Part shown: one piece after another, positions 38,306-48,311 of the stretch
Numbering within the stretch: position 1 is the first letter of the stretch
Layout of the letters: every line of letters begins with the position of its first letter
DNA from: Stercorarius parasiticus
Lineage: Eukaryota; Chordata; Aves; Charadriiformes; Stercorariidae
Length of the DNA: 64,000 nucleotides
Reading direction: 5' to 3'
Assembly: GCA_013396915.1 (NCBI GenBank)
Contig: VWZL01002834.1
Coordinates: 1,634,508 to 1,698,507 of the forward strand
Position numbers and translations under genes: made by a program
Notes under the pieces: model-generated
The model's database searches: none
What the model was told of the DNA's origin: nothing
What the model saw: the letters and a program-made list of their open reading frames with translations, nothing else

Positions 38306-38402
38306 CATCTTCTGCTCTTCACTTCACCTACTTATAACGTGACTTTGGGCAAGCTGTTTCATTACGTGTGTTTTAGTTAACCCATTTGTAACATGGAGAT
38401 CA
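38306..38402 (+). mobile_element. MIR-like ancient SINE fragment
   Basis: The blocks CTCTTCACTTCACCTACTTA, then GTGACTTTGGGCAAG, a CTGTTTCATTACGTGTGTTT segment, and CCCATTTGTAACATGGAGAT match in order the conserved core and following part of a MIR element (known form: CTGCCACTTAC, GTGACCTTGGGCAAG, then a CTC..CAGTTTCC segment, then CATCTGTAAAATGGGGAT). The tRNA-related head and the LINE2-like tail are not visible. MIR elements date from early amniotes and survive in small numbers in birds, so this is an ancestral relic and possibly preserved by selection. The match is from memory and is moderately strong. Confidence 0.62.
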
Positions 38403-41400
38403 AGACACACTAAGCGCAGATTCAGATTGTCTAATTTTCTCCTAAATTCCTTTGTAAAATATTTTTCCTGGTAAACCTTTCTGAAGACATACTGCCAGCC
38501 AGTAGGAAACATGATATACAAAAACTGAGGTAGAAATTAGGCTATCTGAATTTAAGCCTTTAGCCTCTTTTGCAAAGTCTTCAATTTCCAGAAAGGAAAA
38601 ATGCAGTATGAGTCATATATTACTGTAAGTACATATGACCAGAGTTAGTGTCAACCTTGTAACTGCTTACTTAAAGAAAAGCCCCATTTCCATCATGATG
38701 GATAGGAAAGAAAGACCATATGCAGCACGTGCTAAGTATTTGCAACATTTGACCAACTCTATTGAAGAAATCATGATAGAAGGAAAGCCAAATTATTTTT
38801 TCTTATAAATAGTTTATTCCCTGTGGAAGGCAGTTTGGAGAAATCAAAACCTTTGCAAACTTGCATCATGCAATAGGCATGTCAGAAAAAAATATATATA
38901 ATGATATTTTTTAAGTGAAGCATTTCAATTTTTAATTTAAAGTGTTATTTTGGGACCAGGTTTAGCACATTCAATTTAAAAAAAAATATTTAGTGATGAA
39001 TAAAAGGTTTTATTCAATCAAAAAAATCTTTCTTTCCTCACTTCCTAAGATTTATGTTTTGGCATGGTGCCAGAAACAGTTTTGGTTCAGGTCGCCTAGT
39101 AGCAGCTTCTCTAGAATGATTTGCACAGCCTTTCTTAGGGAATATTTGAAAACTTGCAGAAAATTTCTCCAGCTGCACTGCAGGAAAAAAAAAAATGAAG
39201 ACTGCATAACTCATCATATATAACTAGTACCAATATGTCTCAACATTTAAGAAAATATTTAAGATTTGCTATTCCTAAGTGCCGATTTCCTGTTGAAGCT
39301 AGCAGGCCTATTTGCATACTTCTGATTAAATGTCTTCCTAAAGGCTTTGCCAAGTCAAGGTACATGAAATAAATGATAATGTGAGAAAACTGTTGAATAA
39401 CTTGACAGTTATCACAAAATTCTTTGAATAAATTACATGAACACTTTTACCTGTTATTGCCCTTTTGGCATGGAAGTCTTTACTTAAAACAGTTCCTCCT
39501 CTTTAATGAATTTGACTTGTGATGATGACTGATATCTCCTGTCCTTGCATTTTGGCATTCCTCTACAGTGGTGATAGACACTTACAAGGTCCTGATCAGT
39601 CTGACACCAAGCCAATGGTGAGAAATGAGGAATACAGATTTCCATCCCTCAGCAGCAAAAGCAGTCAGATAAAGCTACACTTAAAAGATGCTTTGCAGTA
39701 ACAAAACCCAGGAGGAATAAATTAGCTGGCCATACTGTCAGTGGTTACAAGTAAGCTAAGGCACCAATGTTAACTCTGTGCTAGTTTACTGGTCCAGAAG
39801 TGTGAAGTTATTTCTCATTAGCGGAAGAGCCAGATGCTAGTTAAGGTGTTTGTGCTTCTGACACTGTGCTATGCTTGTTCCACTGTGGAAACCTTTTGTA
39901 AATAGGCTGCCAAATATATCAAATTTTTCATACCACTGTAATGTAGAATGAAGATCATTATGATTTGAATTAGGTGCATCAAATTCATTGCACTTCATCT
40001 AATCAGACTCATCATATGTTGCCCAGGTCAAGAAAGGCAATTTATGAAATGTGATACTGGAGACACCAGTAACATGTTATTGATCTCTCTCTTTTTCATT
40101 TTACTTCAGACTTATGAAGTATAATAGAAGTGTTGAAACAGCCACATTTCTATTAAATATAACACCTCCCACAGCATCTTTAATTTTCAATTGCAATTCT
40201 CTACCTTACATGCTATTTGGTGATTCTAAACTGTTCATATCCAAAGCACCTATATAACCAGCACCATTTCAGCAGAATTCCATTGGTATGTTATACAAAT
40301 ACTGATTTTGGATACATCTTTGATGTTAGTCAGTTCTGAATGTTGTATTCAGAACTCAGCACGTATAAAAAACTAAGCACACTGTGTCAGCGTGTGCTGT
40401 GAAATTATACTCAAACTAAAGCAAAACCTGGTGCTTAGTCAACTATGAAATCTGTTTTCTCTTCACTGTTTTAAGGAAAAGGGACAAACCCATGGAAGCA
40501 CTAGAGATGCTTAGGTTTGGTAGGAAGTAACTCACCCTCATGTTTTTCAAGAAGTGACAGCCAAGCTGTCCTCCAAAGACTACAATTTCATTCATTCATG
40601 TTGCTGTAAGCTGCAGGTTAGACCACATTGTCCTCTTCTCCCCTACCACTCCTACCACTTTGGCCTCTAGAGCTTTGTAACCAAGTGTCCAAAAGCCATG
40701 AGTCCTGGCCTTTCCCCTTTGCCAAGTCAATGTTCAAACAACATCACAGAATCTGGTCTCTGCTTTGCCCATGGGATGCAGCATTTAGGCAGCATATGTG
40801 GGAATGAATAAATCAGAGTTGTTCCCTCTACGTTCACTCGCTCACATTCACAGTACTCCCTTCCCATCTTACCCTGGCTTGGGGCAGGACTGGGGTTGTG
40901 AGAGCACTGATAACTGTAAGAGATGCTACAGGCCAGCCTTTTATCTGTGGCCACAAATAAAATCAATTAATGTACATCATAGATTTCCTACAGCAGTACT
41001 AGTTCTTTCTAAACTTGTCTCCTGTAGTTGCCTGTTCTTCCATGAGAAGAGCATCTCACTCAGCACATTCAAAAGAGAAAAAAGGTGACTCCCTAGCTAA
41101 GTAGGTGACAACAGGAAAAAATCTTCTGAATTGCTCTCCCTCTCTCTCTGCTTAGCTTTACACACACACAGATGCACACTGTGATCTGAAACCAACAGTT
41201 CTGTATAATTTTAACCAGGAAATTTGTGAATGTTGCTGCAGGTCTGGGGTGGAGGAAGTTGGACCTGCATTGCTCCAACCTGCCCTCAGGATCACAACAG
41301 AAAAATCATGACCCCTACCAACATTTGAGAGCACAGGTCTGAGATAGGGTCTGCAGAGTGACTTTAACCAGGCTGCCCACTCTACAGCCCTCTGCAGGAT

Positions 41401-42691
41401 CCGGCTCACCAGCAGAATCCTTGCAGCTGCTTCAGCCTCCTGTTCTCCATCCACCGGCCATGGGCTGTGGTACCTGGGCTTCAACCCCAGCACAGATGCA
41501 TGCCTGGATGCAGAAGGACCTTTCAGTGTCTCCACAACAGACTACCTGGTCCCCACCTGGCCACAGACTGTGCACCACTTACAAGAAGAAAAAGGAAAAA
41601 GGAAAAAAAGGGAAAAATAAAAAATAAAAATGGAAAAAGGCAAAAAGAGAAAAACAAAGCAGGGAAAACAGGAAAAAAGGAAAAACAAACTAAAGGGAAA
41701 AGTAAAAAGGAGAAATGGATAGAAAAAAAGGAGAAGGAAAAAAGGAAGGGAGGGAAACCGCAACAAAGAAAGGCCAACATCATTTTAAACACAGGGAACC
41801 AGAGGTTATCTCACGAGATCAGAAAGGAGGACCAGAATGAGAGGAAAAAAGAAAAAAAAAGCAGTTTATTTCTACTGGCATACGCAAAACAAATACCATT
41901 TTCTATATGCTCCTAAATAGACAGATAAAACTATCCTCAGAGGTTGCCTGAGTGAGAGAAGGGCAGCTGTACCACAGGGGTACTGTAGTCATTAGCATTT
42001 TTGCCAGGTGATGAGAAAGCATTTCATACTAAAACGTGTATGGTCAGCAGAACATAAGTATTAACTTATTGCCTGTCTGATTTTAATCTTTCATTTCAAT
42101 GTTCTGAATTATTAATCTCCTCCTAGTCACTAGTTTGACTTTTTTTCTTCTATTTTTTTTAAGTCTACGTAATCTAAAAAAGTTCAGGGCTCTGAAGCTG
42201 CAACCCCCCTAAGCATATGAATATAGGCTACTTCAAGTGCAAAATAATAAACTTTTACCAAATGCAGTTACCATTCAACACCAGCAGAACTGCAGATACA
42301 TTCCTGCACGAAGACGTACAGTCTAGGTTCTATGGTGCCTTCAGGAAAAAAGAGTGTTCTGGGGGGGCAGAGTGAAGGGCAGTGGGTGGATTCAGTCTCC
42401 TTGCAGAAGACTGAGAGAGGCAGATGGAGGCAGCTGCCTGCTCAAAGGAATCTTCCTTCAAACCTATGGGTTTGTGCACCAAAGCCAGGCCAAGGCTGCT
42501 GTGACAGCCACACCAACTGCAGACATGAAGCACCACAGTACCACAGATTTATAAAAATCACAGGCATGCTTCTCTCTGATTTTGGAAGTAATCGCTACTG
42601 ACTTTGCAAATGCCTTTGATGGAACCACTCGTAAATTTGACCAAATGGGCTGGGGAAGTCTGTGCAGGGTCAGAAGCTGACAAGGGAGTTT
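38403..42691. other. Non-coding stretch, no gene recognised
   Basis: No exon recognised. The sequence AAAGGCTTTGCCAAGTCAAG near 39339 resembles a short CR1 segment but is too brief to annotate. Short (CT)n and (CA)n runs occur at about 41140-41172. The longest open frame (41467-41916 +, 149 codons) owes its length to the purine-rich tract and encodes a lysine-rich low-complexity peptide, so I do not call it a gene. Confidence 0.55.
41583..41757 (+). repeat. A/G-rich low-complexity tract (GGAAAAA-type)
   Basis: About 175 bases on the + strand consist almost wholly of A and G in irregular GGAAAAA-like units, with a few T and C interruptions. Because AAA, AAG, GGA and GAA codons dominate, it stays open on the + strand as a Lys/Glu/Gly-rich peptide, and on the other strand as a Phe/Leu/Ser-rich one. 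It is a decayed purine simple repeat. Confidence 0.85.
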
Positions 42692-42696
42692 GCAGT
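42692..42696. repeat. Target-site duplication, left copy
   Basis: GCAGT directly abuts the outer end of the solo LTR and is repeated exactly at 43292-43296. A 5-bp duplication is the size made by ERVL-type (class III) retroviral integrases. Confidence 0.88.
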
Positions 42697-42825
42697 TGTC
42701 GTGGTTTAACCCCAGCTGGCAACTAAGCACCACACAGCCACTCGCTCGCTCCCTGCCCCCAGCGGGATGGGGGAGAGAATTGGAAGTGTAAAAGTGAGAA
42801 AACTCATGGGTTGAGATAAAGACAG

Positions 42826-42831
42826 TTTAAT
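42826..42831 (-). promoter_or_regulatory. LTR polyadenylation signal ATTAAA
   Basis: On the minus strand ATTAAA sits in the context CCTATTAAACTGTC, about 130 bases before the 3' end of the LTR, the expected place for the R/U5 polyadenylation signal. It could end transcripts that enter from the minus-strand side. Confidence 0.6.
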
Positions 42832-43010
42832 AGGTAGGGCAAAAGCCATATGCACAAGCAAAGCAAAACAAGAAATTCATTCACCGCTTCCCATGGGCAA
42901 GCAGATGTTCAGCCATCTCCAGAAAAGCAGGGCTCCATCACACATAACAGTTACTTGGGAAGACAAATGCCCTCACTCCAAATGTCCCCCACTTCCTTCT
43001 TGTTCCATCT

Positions 43011-43020
43011 TTGTATACTG
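43011..43020 (-). promoter_or_regulatory. LTR TATA-like promoter element
   Basis: CAGTATACAA on the minus strand occupies the position where other copies of this LTR family, as I remember them, carry a TATAAA-type box. The substitutions may have weakened it. It lies about 275 bases from the 5' end of the LTR, and about 180 bases upstream of the ATTAAA signal. Confidence 0.45.
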
Positions 43021-43291
43021 AGCACAATATCATATGGTATGAAATAGCCCTTTGGTCAGTTGGGGTCAGCTGTCCAGGCTGTGTCTCCTCCCAACTTCCT
43101 GTGCCCTCCCAGTCTACTCACTGGTGGGCCATTGTGAGAAGCAGAAAAGGCCTTGACTCTGCGTAAGCACAGCTCAGCAATAACAAAAACATCCCTGCAT
43201 TGTCAACACAGTTTTCAACAAAAATATAAAACATAACCCCATACCAGTTGCTCTGAAGAAAATTAACTCTACCCCAGATGAAACCAGCACA

Positions 43292-43296
43292 GCAGT
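43292..43296. repeat. Target-site duplication, right copy
   Basis: GCAGT directly follows the LTR end at 43291 and matches 42692-42696 without a mismatch, confirming the insertion boundaries. Confidence 0.88.
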
Positions 43297-46200
43297 CCAT
43301 GATCTTTATCCAGTAGAGACTGCAGTAAGGTCTTTGCTTTAGGGGGCAAAGACACATGGCTGGGCAGAGAGGAAGCTTAAGCTGTATTCAGAGTGTTGCT
43401 GTTGCCAGAACATTTCAACACTTGAAGAAAATTGTTTACCTCCTTACTGTTTTAAAGGTTTGAAAGTCTTCAGTGCTGAATGGGATTACCTCTCTATTTA
43501 TTTATCCATTTTACAGATTAGCACAAGGCAAACTAAATATATAAATTTCATTCCAGAGGAAAAAACATTTACGTGCCTGGGGGGGAAAAACCAAATGAGC
43601 GTGTTTACCTTAACTCTGCAATTTGAAAAAGCAAACTTGAGAAGAGTGATTAAAAGCATGGGAAACAGGAAGCATGCCCTTTAAATACCAACATCTAATT
43701 GCAGTGATGTGAATATGTAAATCTAATTATGCACATTTAAGGATTAGGTATTTTATTAAAACTGCCTTGATGTAAATTGCACAATCAGTTCTTTTATTAA
43801 GACTGATCGTCCATTTCCATTCTGGTATTTGTTAATAATAACTTACAGAATATCAGAGACTTACCATTTCTATAAGCACCGCAGTGATGGCTCTACAGTA
43901 CAGCTAGATTAAATACACTAGTGCTCAGCTCCAGCATACTTCTGATATTATATTAATGCAGTCTGTGACAGGACTAAAAAAGAGCTTAATTTTAGCTGTA
44001 CAGAATAATATTTTTCAGAGTCTTAAATGGCAAGATATAATCCAATAATTTTGCCCTTCTTTCTGACCTGGTCTAAACATCTTTATTGCAGTTAATTACA
44101 GCCCACTCTTCAGTTGACCAAGACAAGAGCCTATGTCTGACAACTGATGAGAGCAGCCCTGTTGTTTTTGGCTGAACCACGGTCACCTCCTACACGCAGT
44201 GGGTGCACAGGCACACCTATACCCCACCGCCTTCTCAGCGCAGAGGACAGCAGAAGTCAAGTTGCCACCTTGTGCTGAGCTGACTGCTTGTGCTTCAGCT
44301 CGCAGCAGGGCAGCTGGGCTTCACTGGGCAGAGCAACTACCCCTCCAGCCGCTGGCTTGTCCCAGCGCTTCGTCCAGCTCCGCTGCTGCAAGGATATCAT
44401 AACATGTTTGTCAAATTTCTTCTCCGATTTGTACTTCAGCATCCACTAACTGATCCCTATTGCACCTTCCTCGTAAGATTAAACCACCCTTTAATGTTTA
44501 CTATTTCCTTCTCTGAAGACATTGATGCACAGGATAGTTCAAGCAAAGCAAAGGAGACGTCTTATCATTTTAGCCAAACTCATTATTTTGCCTCACAGAA
44601 AAGCCCAAAGCATCTGGATCAGAATCTGCTCATTGTTTCTCTATCCCAACTACTGAGGTGCAAGAGATCTGTGCTAAGAAATGTTTAAACAAATTGTTCC
44701 TTTCCCAACACTCACCACTGTGTCTCTCCATTTCCTTCATCTGAAAACCAAATACTTTCTCTCCATTGCTTCCTGTAATTTCTTCTTTTCATTTTCCAGA
44801 ACAAGACAAACTGCAGCTCTCTAATGAGAACACGCTTCTCATGTGTATGTAGTCCCAGATAGCCAGGACGTTTTGTAGACTATTGACAGCATTGTAAATT
44901 TTTGCAACTTAAAAAGAATATTAAGTATAATGAAGTCCATGGTAAAGCCCCAGTACTAGAGCTAAGAGCTTTTACTAAAACTTACATGTGTAGAACCTGT
45001 ACATGACAGAAGCACACTCTAAAGTATCACAAGTAAAATGGCAGGGAACACAAGCTTACTATTCATTGTACTTAACATTTCAATTTGTAGGTCCTGTTAC
45101 AATTATTGTGGACTGGCTTTTGAATTCTGAACATTTTCTGTTTGGCAGTACTGAATAAAGGTAAATTAATCAAACCGAAGAAATGTCTCACATGAGACCA
45201 AAACTAACATGCATACTATAATGAGGGGGGGAAATGTAACAGCAAGGGAAAAGCTAGATTATGTTTATTTCATGTTTGGAAGGAAAAACCAGGTCCATCT
45301 TAATTCAATCTAAACCACTTTGCCTGTCTCTGAAGTAAAGGTTTAAGGGCAACCGTTCTAAAAGTTAAAAGCAAAAGATTTCACAGACTGTTAAGCTTCA
45401 TCTTTTGAACATCTTTTCCAGAACAGTACACTAGTAATACTGAAATTCTCAACTTTCTCTTTCACTGAATTAATTACTGGTCATATTTCAAGCATCCATG
45501 CATAGTACTTTGAATCAAAGGTGCTCAATACAGTTCTACAATCATTTACATGAAGAATTCATCTTTTGCAGTCAAATTCAATTTTATACAGAGGTACTCA
45601 TTCTTACACTCTTATTTAACAATCAGAGCCCACAGGAAAAAAGTAGAGGAAACCTGAAACAAGTCTTATTGTTGACTATTTTTGACAGCTGATCTACAGA
45701 TGCAGTTACCATGCGTGTTTCTAAACAGGAGGGAAAACTGTAGTAAGATGACTCACCGATGCTCTTGGTGTGGGGTTTCTTCTTCATACCACAGGAGTAG
45801 AGGGTGATTAAGAGAAATGGAGAAGAGACCAGAATCAAGACTAGAAACATGAAACATGAATGGTCCTGGTTTCTGCTAAGGGACAAAATTCCACACAAAC
45901 CCCAGACTTTACCTCTCAAACTGCAAGTCTTTAATATCATATTAAGCAACTGTAACTACGGCACTCAGAAACCAATGGGACAGCAAAAGAGAAACATCAG
46001 GCAGAAAGTGCAGGCACAGCACTGAGACGACCTGGAAAACTTGCACACCCTTTCCAGAGTTTCAGAGCCTTTGGCTCCAAACTCACTGTGGATAAAGGAG
46101 CAGGGCAATGTCTATAAGACTACCCTTCACACTGGCTCCAGTTTTAAGTCAAGAAAGGGAAAGCTGGATTTATATTTCTGCATTATCTTGAAATCTTCAG

Positions 46201-48255
46201 AGTCTTCCTGGCAGAAATGGACACGGGCGTTTGCAAGTCTCCCGTCCTGCTGTGGCTTCTGTTCCATTCCTGTGCCTACACACGTGTGTCCATGGCAGGT
46301 GGCCTGCTGCAAAAGGAAGGTGGTGTCTTGTCCTCCATGGGCAAGAGGGAACAGGCTCACCAACAGCTAGAAGGACAGTGGTTCATGGGAGAAAAACTGA
46401 ATTCCCTTTAAGATCCTCAACTTTATGGGAATTTCAAGGCTAAGGCACAACATGACAGGATTTTGCAAGGAGATCATTATTTGGAGGTTTTAGTAATCTC
46501 CCTCCTCCCACACCTGAGGAGAGGAAGAGCTTGATTCTTTCTGGTCCTTCTCTTATCTCAGTAGCGTAGAAATAAAAATAAGTGGAAATTACAGATGTCG
46601 GCTCTGAAGGGGAAAATCATTCTGACTAAGCCAGAATGCCAAGGCCATCAGCATCTCTGAAATAACATGCGAGAATTTATAAGTTAAAATACCTAAGGCA
46701 AGAAAAAACCCCAACTAACAGCCCTGCTTATCTCAGCTTAGGTTTAAAACCCTGTACTGACCAAATTGCTTCCTGAATCACACAGAGGGCAGAAACTGTC
46801 CTATAAATTACTGCAGCACTGAAGATGTCAGTTCATATTGACAGGACATACCATCTTTACATACATCTGAGTGCATTGCTTGGCCCACTAAGTTTGCATC
46901 CTATGCCTTAAAAAGACATGTGGCTGCTGCATCCTATGCCTTAAAAAGACGTGTGGCTGCTGGAGGCCTGCTTTGGCTTATGTTTGCTCCTGTAGTCTCA
47001 GGGCAAGATAGTCTATTTGAATCCAGGTGGCAGATGAGAACATTGCTGCTCTGTTCCCCCGACCCTGTCAGTGATACTCAAGCCCCTCTGAGACAAAGCT
47101 CCCCCCGCATCAGCAACAGAGATTTTGTTTGGAAAGCTGTTGACGAGGTGGACTGGGATAAAGACAGGAATTTAGGTCTGTGGTAAGATCTGAAGCATTA
47201 AATATCCTTAGTGGTTCACTGGCAACCTTGATTGCAACGAAGACAAGTCAGGTGGAGAAAAATCTAGAACAGAGTTTTGCTCCATGTAGAACCGTAAAAG
47301 GGATTTCAGTGGAAGGTCTTTTAAGTGCCTCACGTAGGCCCTCGGCGACAACAGCACCTGATGAAGCAAGAGGCATCTCCCTGGCGTGGGGTCAGGGTTT
47401 GCTCACGGCAGCTTGTGGCTGAGAGCAGCCGGGGTCAGCAGTTTCATGCAGCTCCCATTCCCTGAAGCTCCTCTCGCCTTTCTCCCCGACCTTCAGACAT
47501 ACACAGCCACCATGTTGACATACCTCTAATTTAAATTCCTACCCAAACTGATATTCTCACTTCACTGCCCTTGACTGCAGCTGAATTAAGACACCAGGGT
47601 AATAAATGGACTACCATATTAACAGTGATGTATCTCCCTGTTCCACAGAGCCAACACCAGACTAATTTTCATGTGGAAGTCATACTGTCACTAGACTTCA
47701 CTGCCATTAAGAATCAGTTAAACATTAATTAATAGGCATTTAAACTTTTACTAGGGCATGTTTAGTGAAAAATTCTCCACTGGCAGAATAGTAATTGGCT
47801 TTCTAAATTTCACAGATCCCTTAAAAATTATCTCTTCTGTCTGCATGCCCCATTGCTCCACCAGTTTAATGTTGAGTTCATTTGGTAATCATGTACAGAC
47901 AGACAGACAACTAATCCATTTCTTATGAAACTTTATTTTAATTAAATATTATAACTTCCTAATGGAATCAAGAATTTATCAGGAGAAAAAAAAATGTAAA
48001 TGGAACCATTTATCAGTCTTAAAAGAAACACAAGAAAAGATTGTTAATATTCAGAAACTCACTGACATTCCAGTAGAAATAGTCATTTCCAAGCACTCTC
48101 TCCAGGAGTGAAAACATAATGGAAAATTTAAGTCTGCTGTTCCCTGCTTCATGCTACTGTATCTCCTCATTTTAAAAAATCAATACAGGCTATTAATCAT
48201 TTCACCCCATGTCCAAAGACTGTGAATGCCTTAAAAGGTGAGCTGAAAAGGTCTG
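43297..48255. other. Non-coding stretch with two GC-richer patches
   Basis: No gene or transposable element recognised. About 44160-44400 and about 47320-47480 are GC-richer with several CpGs each. From 46842 to 47186 the + strand stays open for about 115 codons across a 33-bp tandem duplication. From its first ATG at 46920 it would encode 88 residues with a hydrophobic stretch (GGLLWLMFAPVVSG), but I see no family match. A segment at about 43680-43860 is AT-rich and dense in homeodomain-type cores and looks like possible enhancer sequence. Confidence 0.5.
46896..46961 (+). repeat. 33-bp tandem duplication
   Basis: Two head-to-tail copies of a 33-bp unit starting GCATCCTATGCCTTAAAAAG (46896-46928 and 46929-46961) differ at one position only (A at 46918 against G at 46951, a possible CpG/TpG-type change in ACATG/ACGTG). 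The unit is a multiple of three and keeps the surrounding + strand frame open. The single mismatch suggests a recent event. Confidence 0.93.
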
Positions 48256-48269
48256 AGAAAAAAAATAAA

Positions 48270-48309
<40 letters not shown>
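48256..48309 (+). repeat. (AG)17 microsatellite after A-rich lead
   Basis: An A-rich stretch (48256-48273) leads into 17 uninterrupted AG units at 48275-48308. Uninterrupted arrays of this length are usually polymorphic in birds. The array is a pure purine tract on the + strand. Confidence 0.97.

Positions 48310-48311
<2 letters not shown>

Larger units (their letters stand above)
42697..43291 (-). mobile_element. ERVL-like endogenous retrovirus solo LTR
   Basis: A 595-bp element with TG...CA ends, flanked by a perfect 5-bp target duplication (GCAGT), so both edges are exact. No internal viral sequence, primer-binding site or second LTR is present. It is a solo LTR left by recombination between the two LTRs of a provirus, and it encodes no viral protein. 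The sense strand is minus: it starts TGTGCTGGTTTCATCTGGGG at 43291, has a TATA-like stretch (CAGTATACAA, 43011-43020) and an ATTAAA polyadenylation signal at 42826-42831, and ends GGTTAAACCACGACA. These sites put U3 at about 43291-42990, R at about 42990-42810 and U5 at about 42810-42697 (inferred). I recognise the family as abundant in bird genomes. The 5-bp duplication points to class III/ERVL rather than class II, which makes 6 bp. Confidence 0.94.

Noticed and set aside
39336..39368. AAAGGCTTTGCCAAGTCAAG, resembling a CR1 ORF2 segment on the minus strand
   Set aside because: Similarity is about 25 bases with unrelated flanks, too short to call.
41467..41916. 149-codon lysine-rich open frame on the + strand
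   Set aside because: Its length comes from the A/G-rich simple repeat at 41583-41757, which lacks stop codons in this frame. The peptide is low complexity.
42464..43357. Open frames across the solo LTR on both strands
   Set aside because: LTRs do not code here. The frames cross the LTR edges and have no protein similarity.
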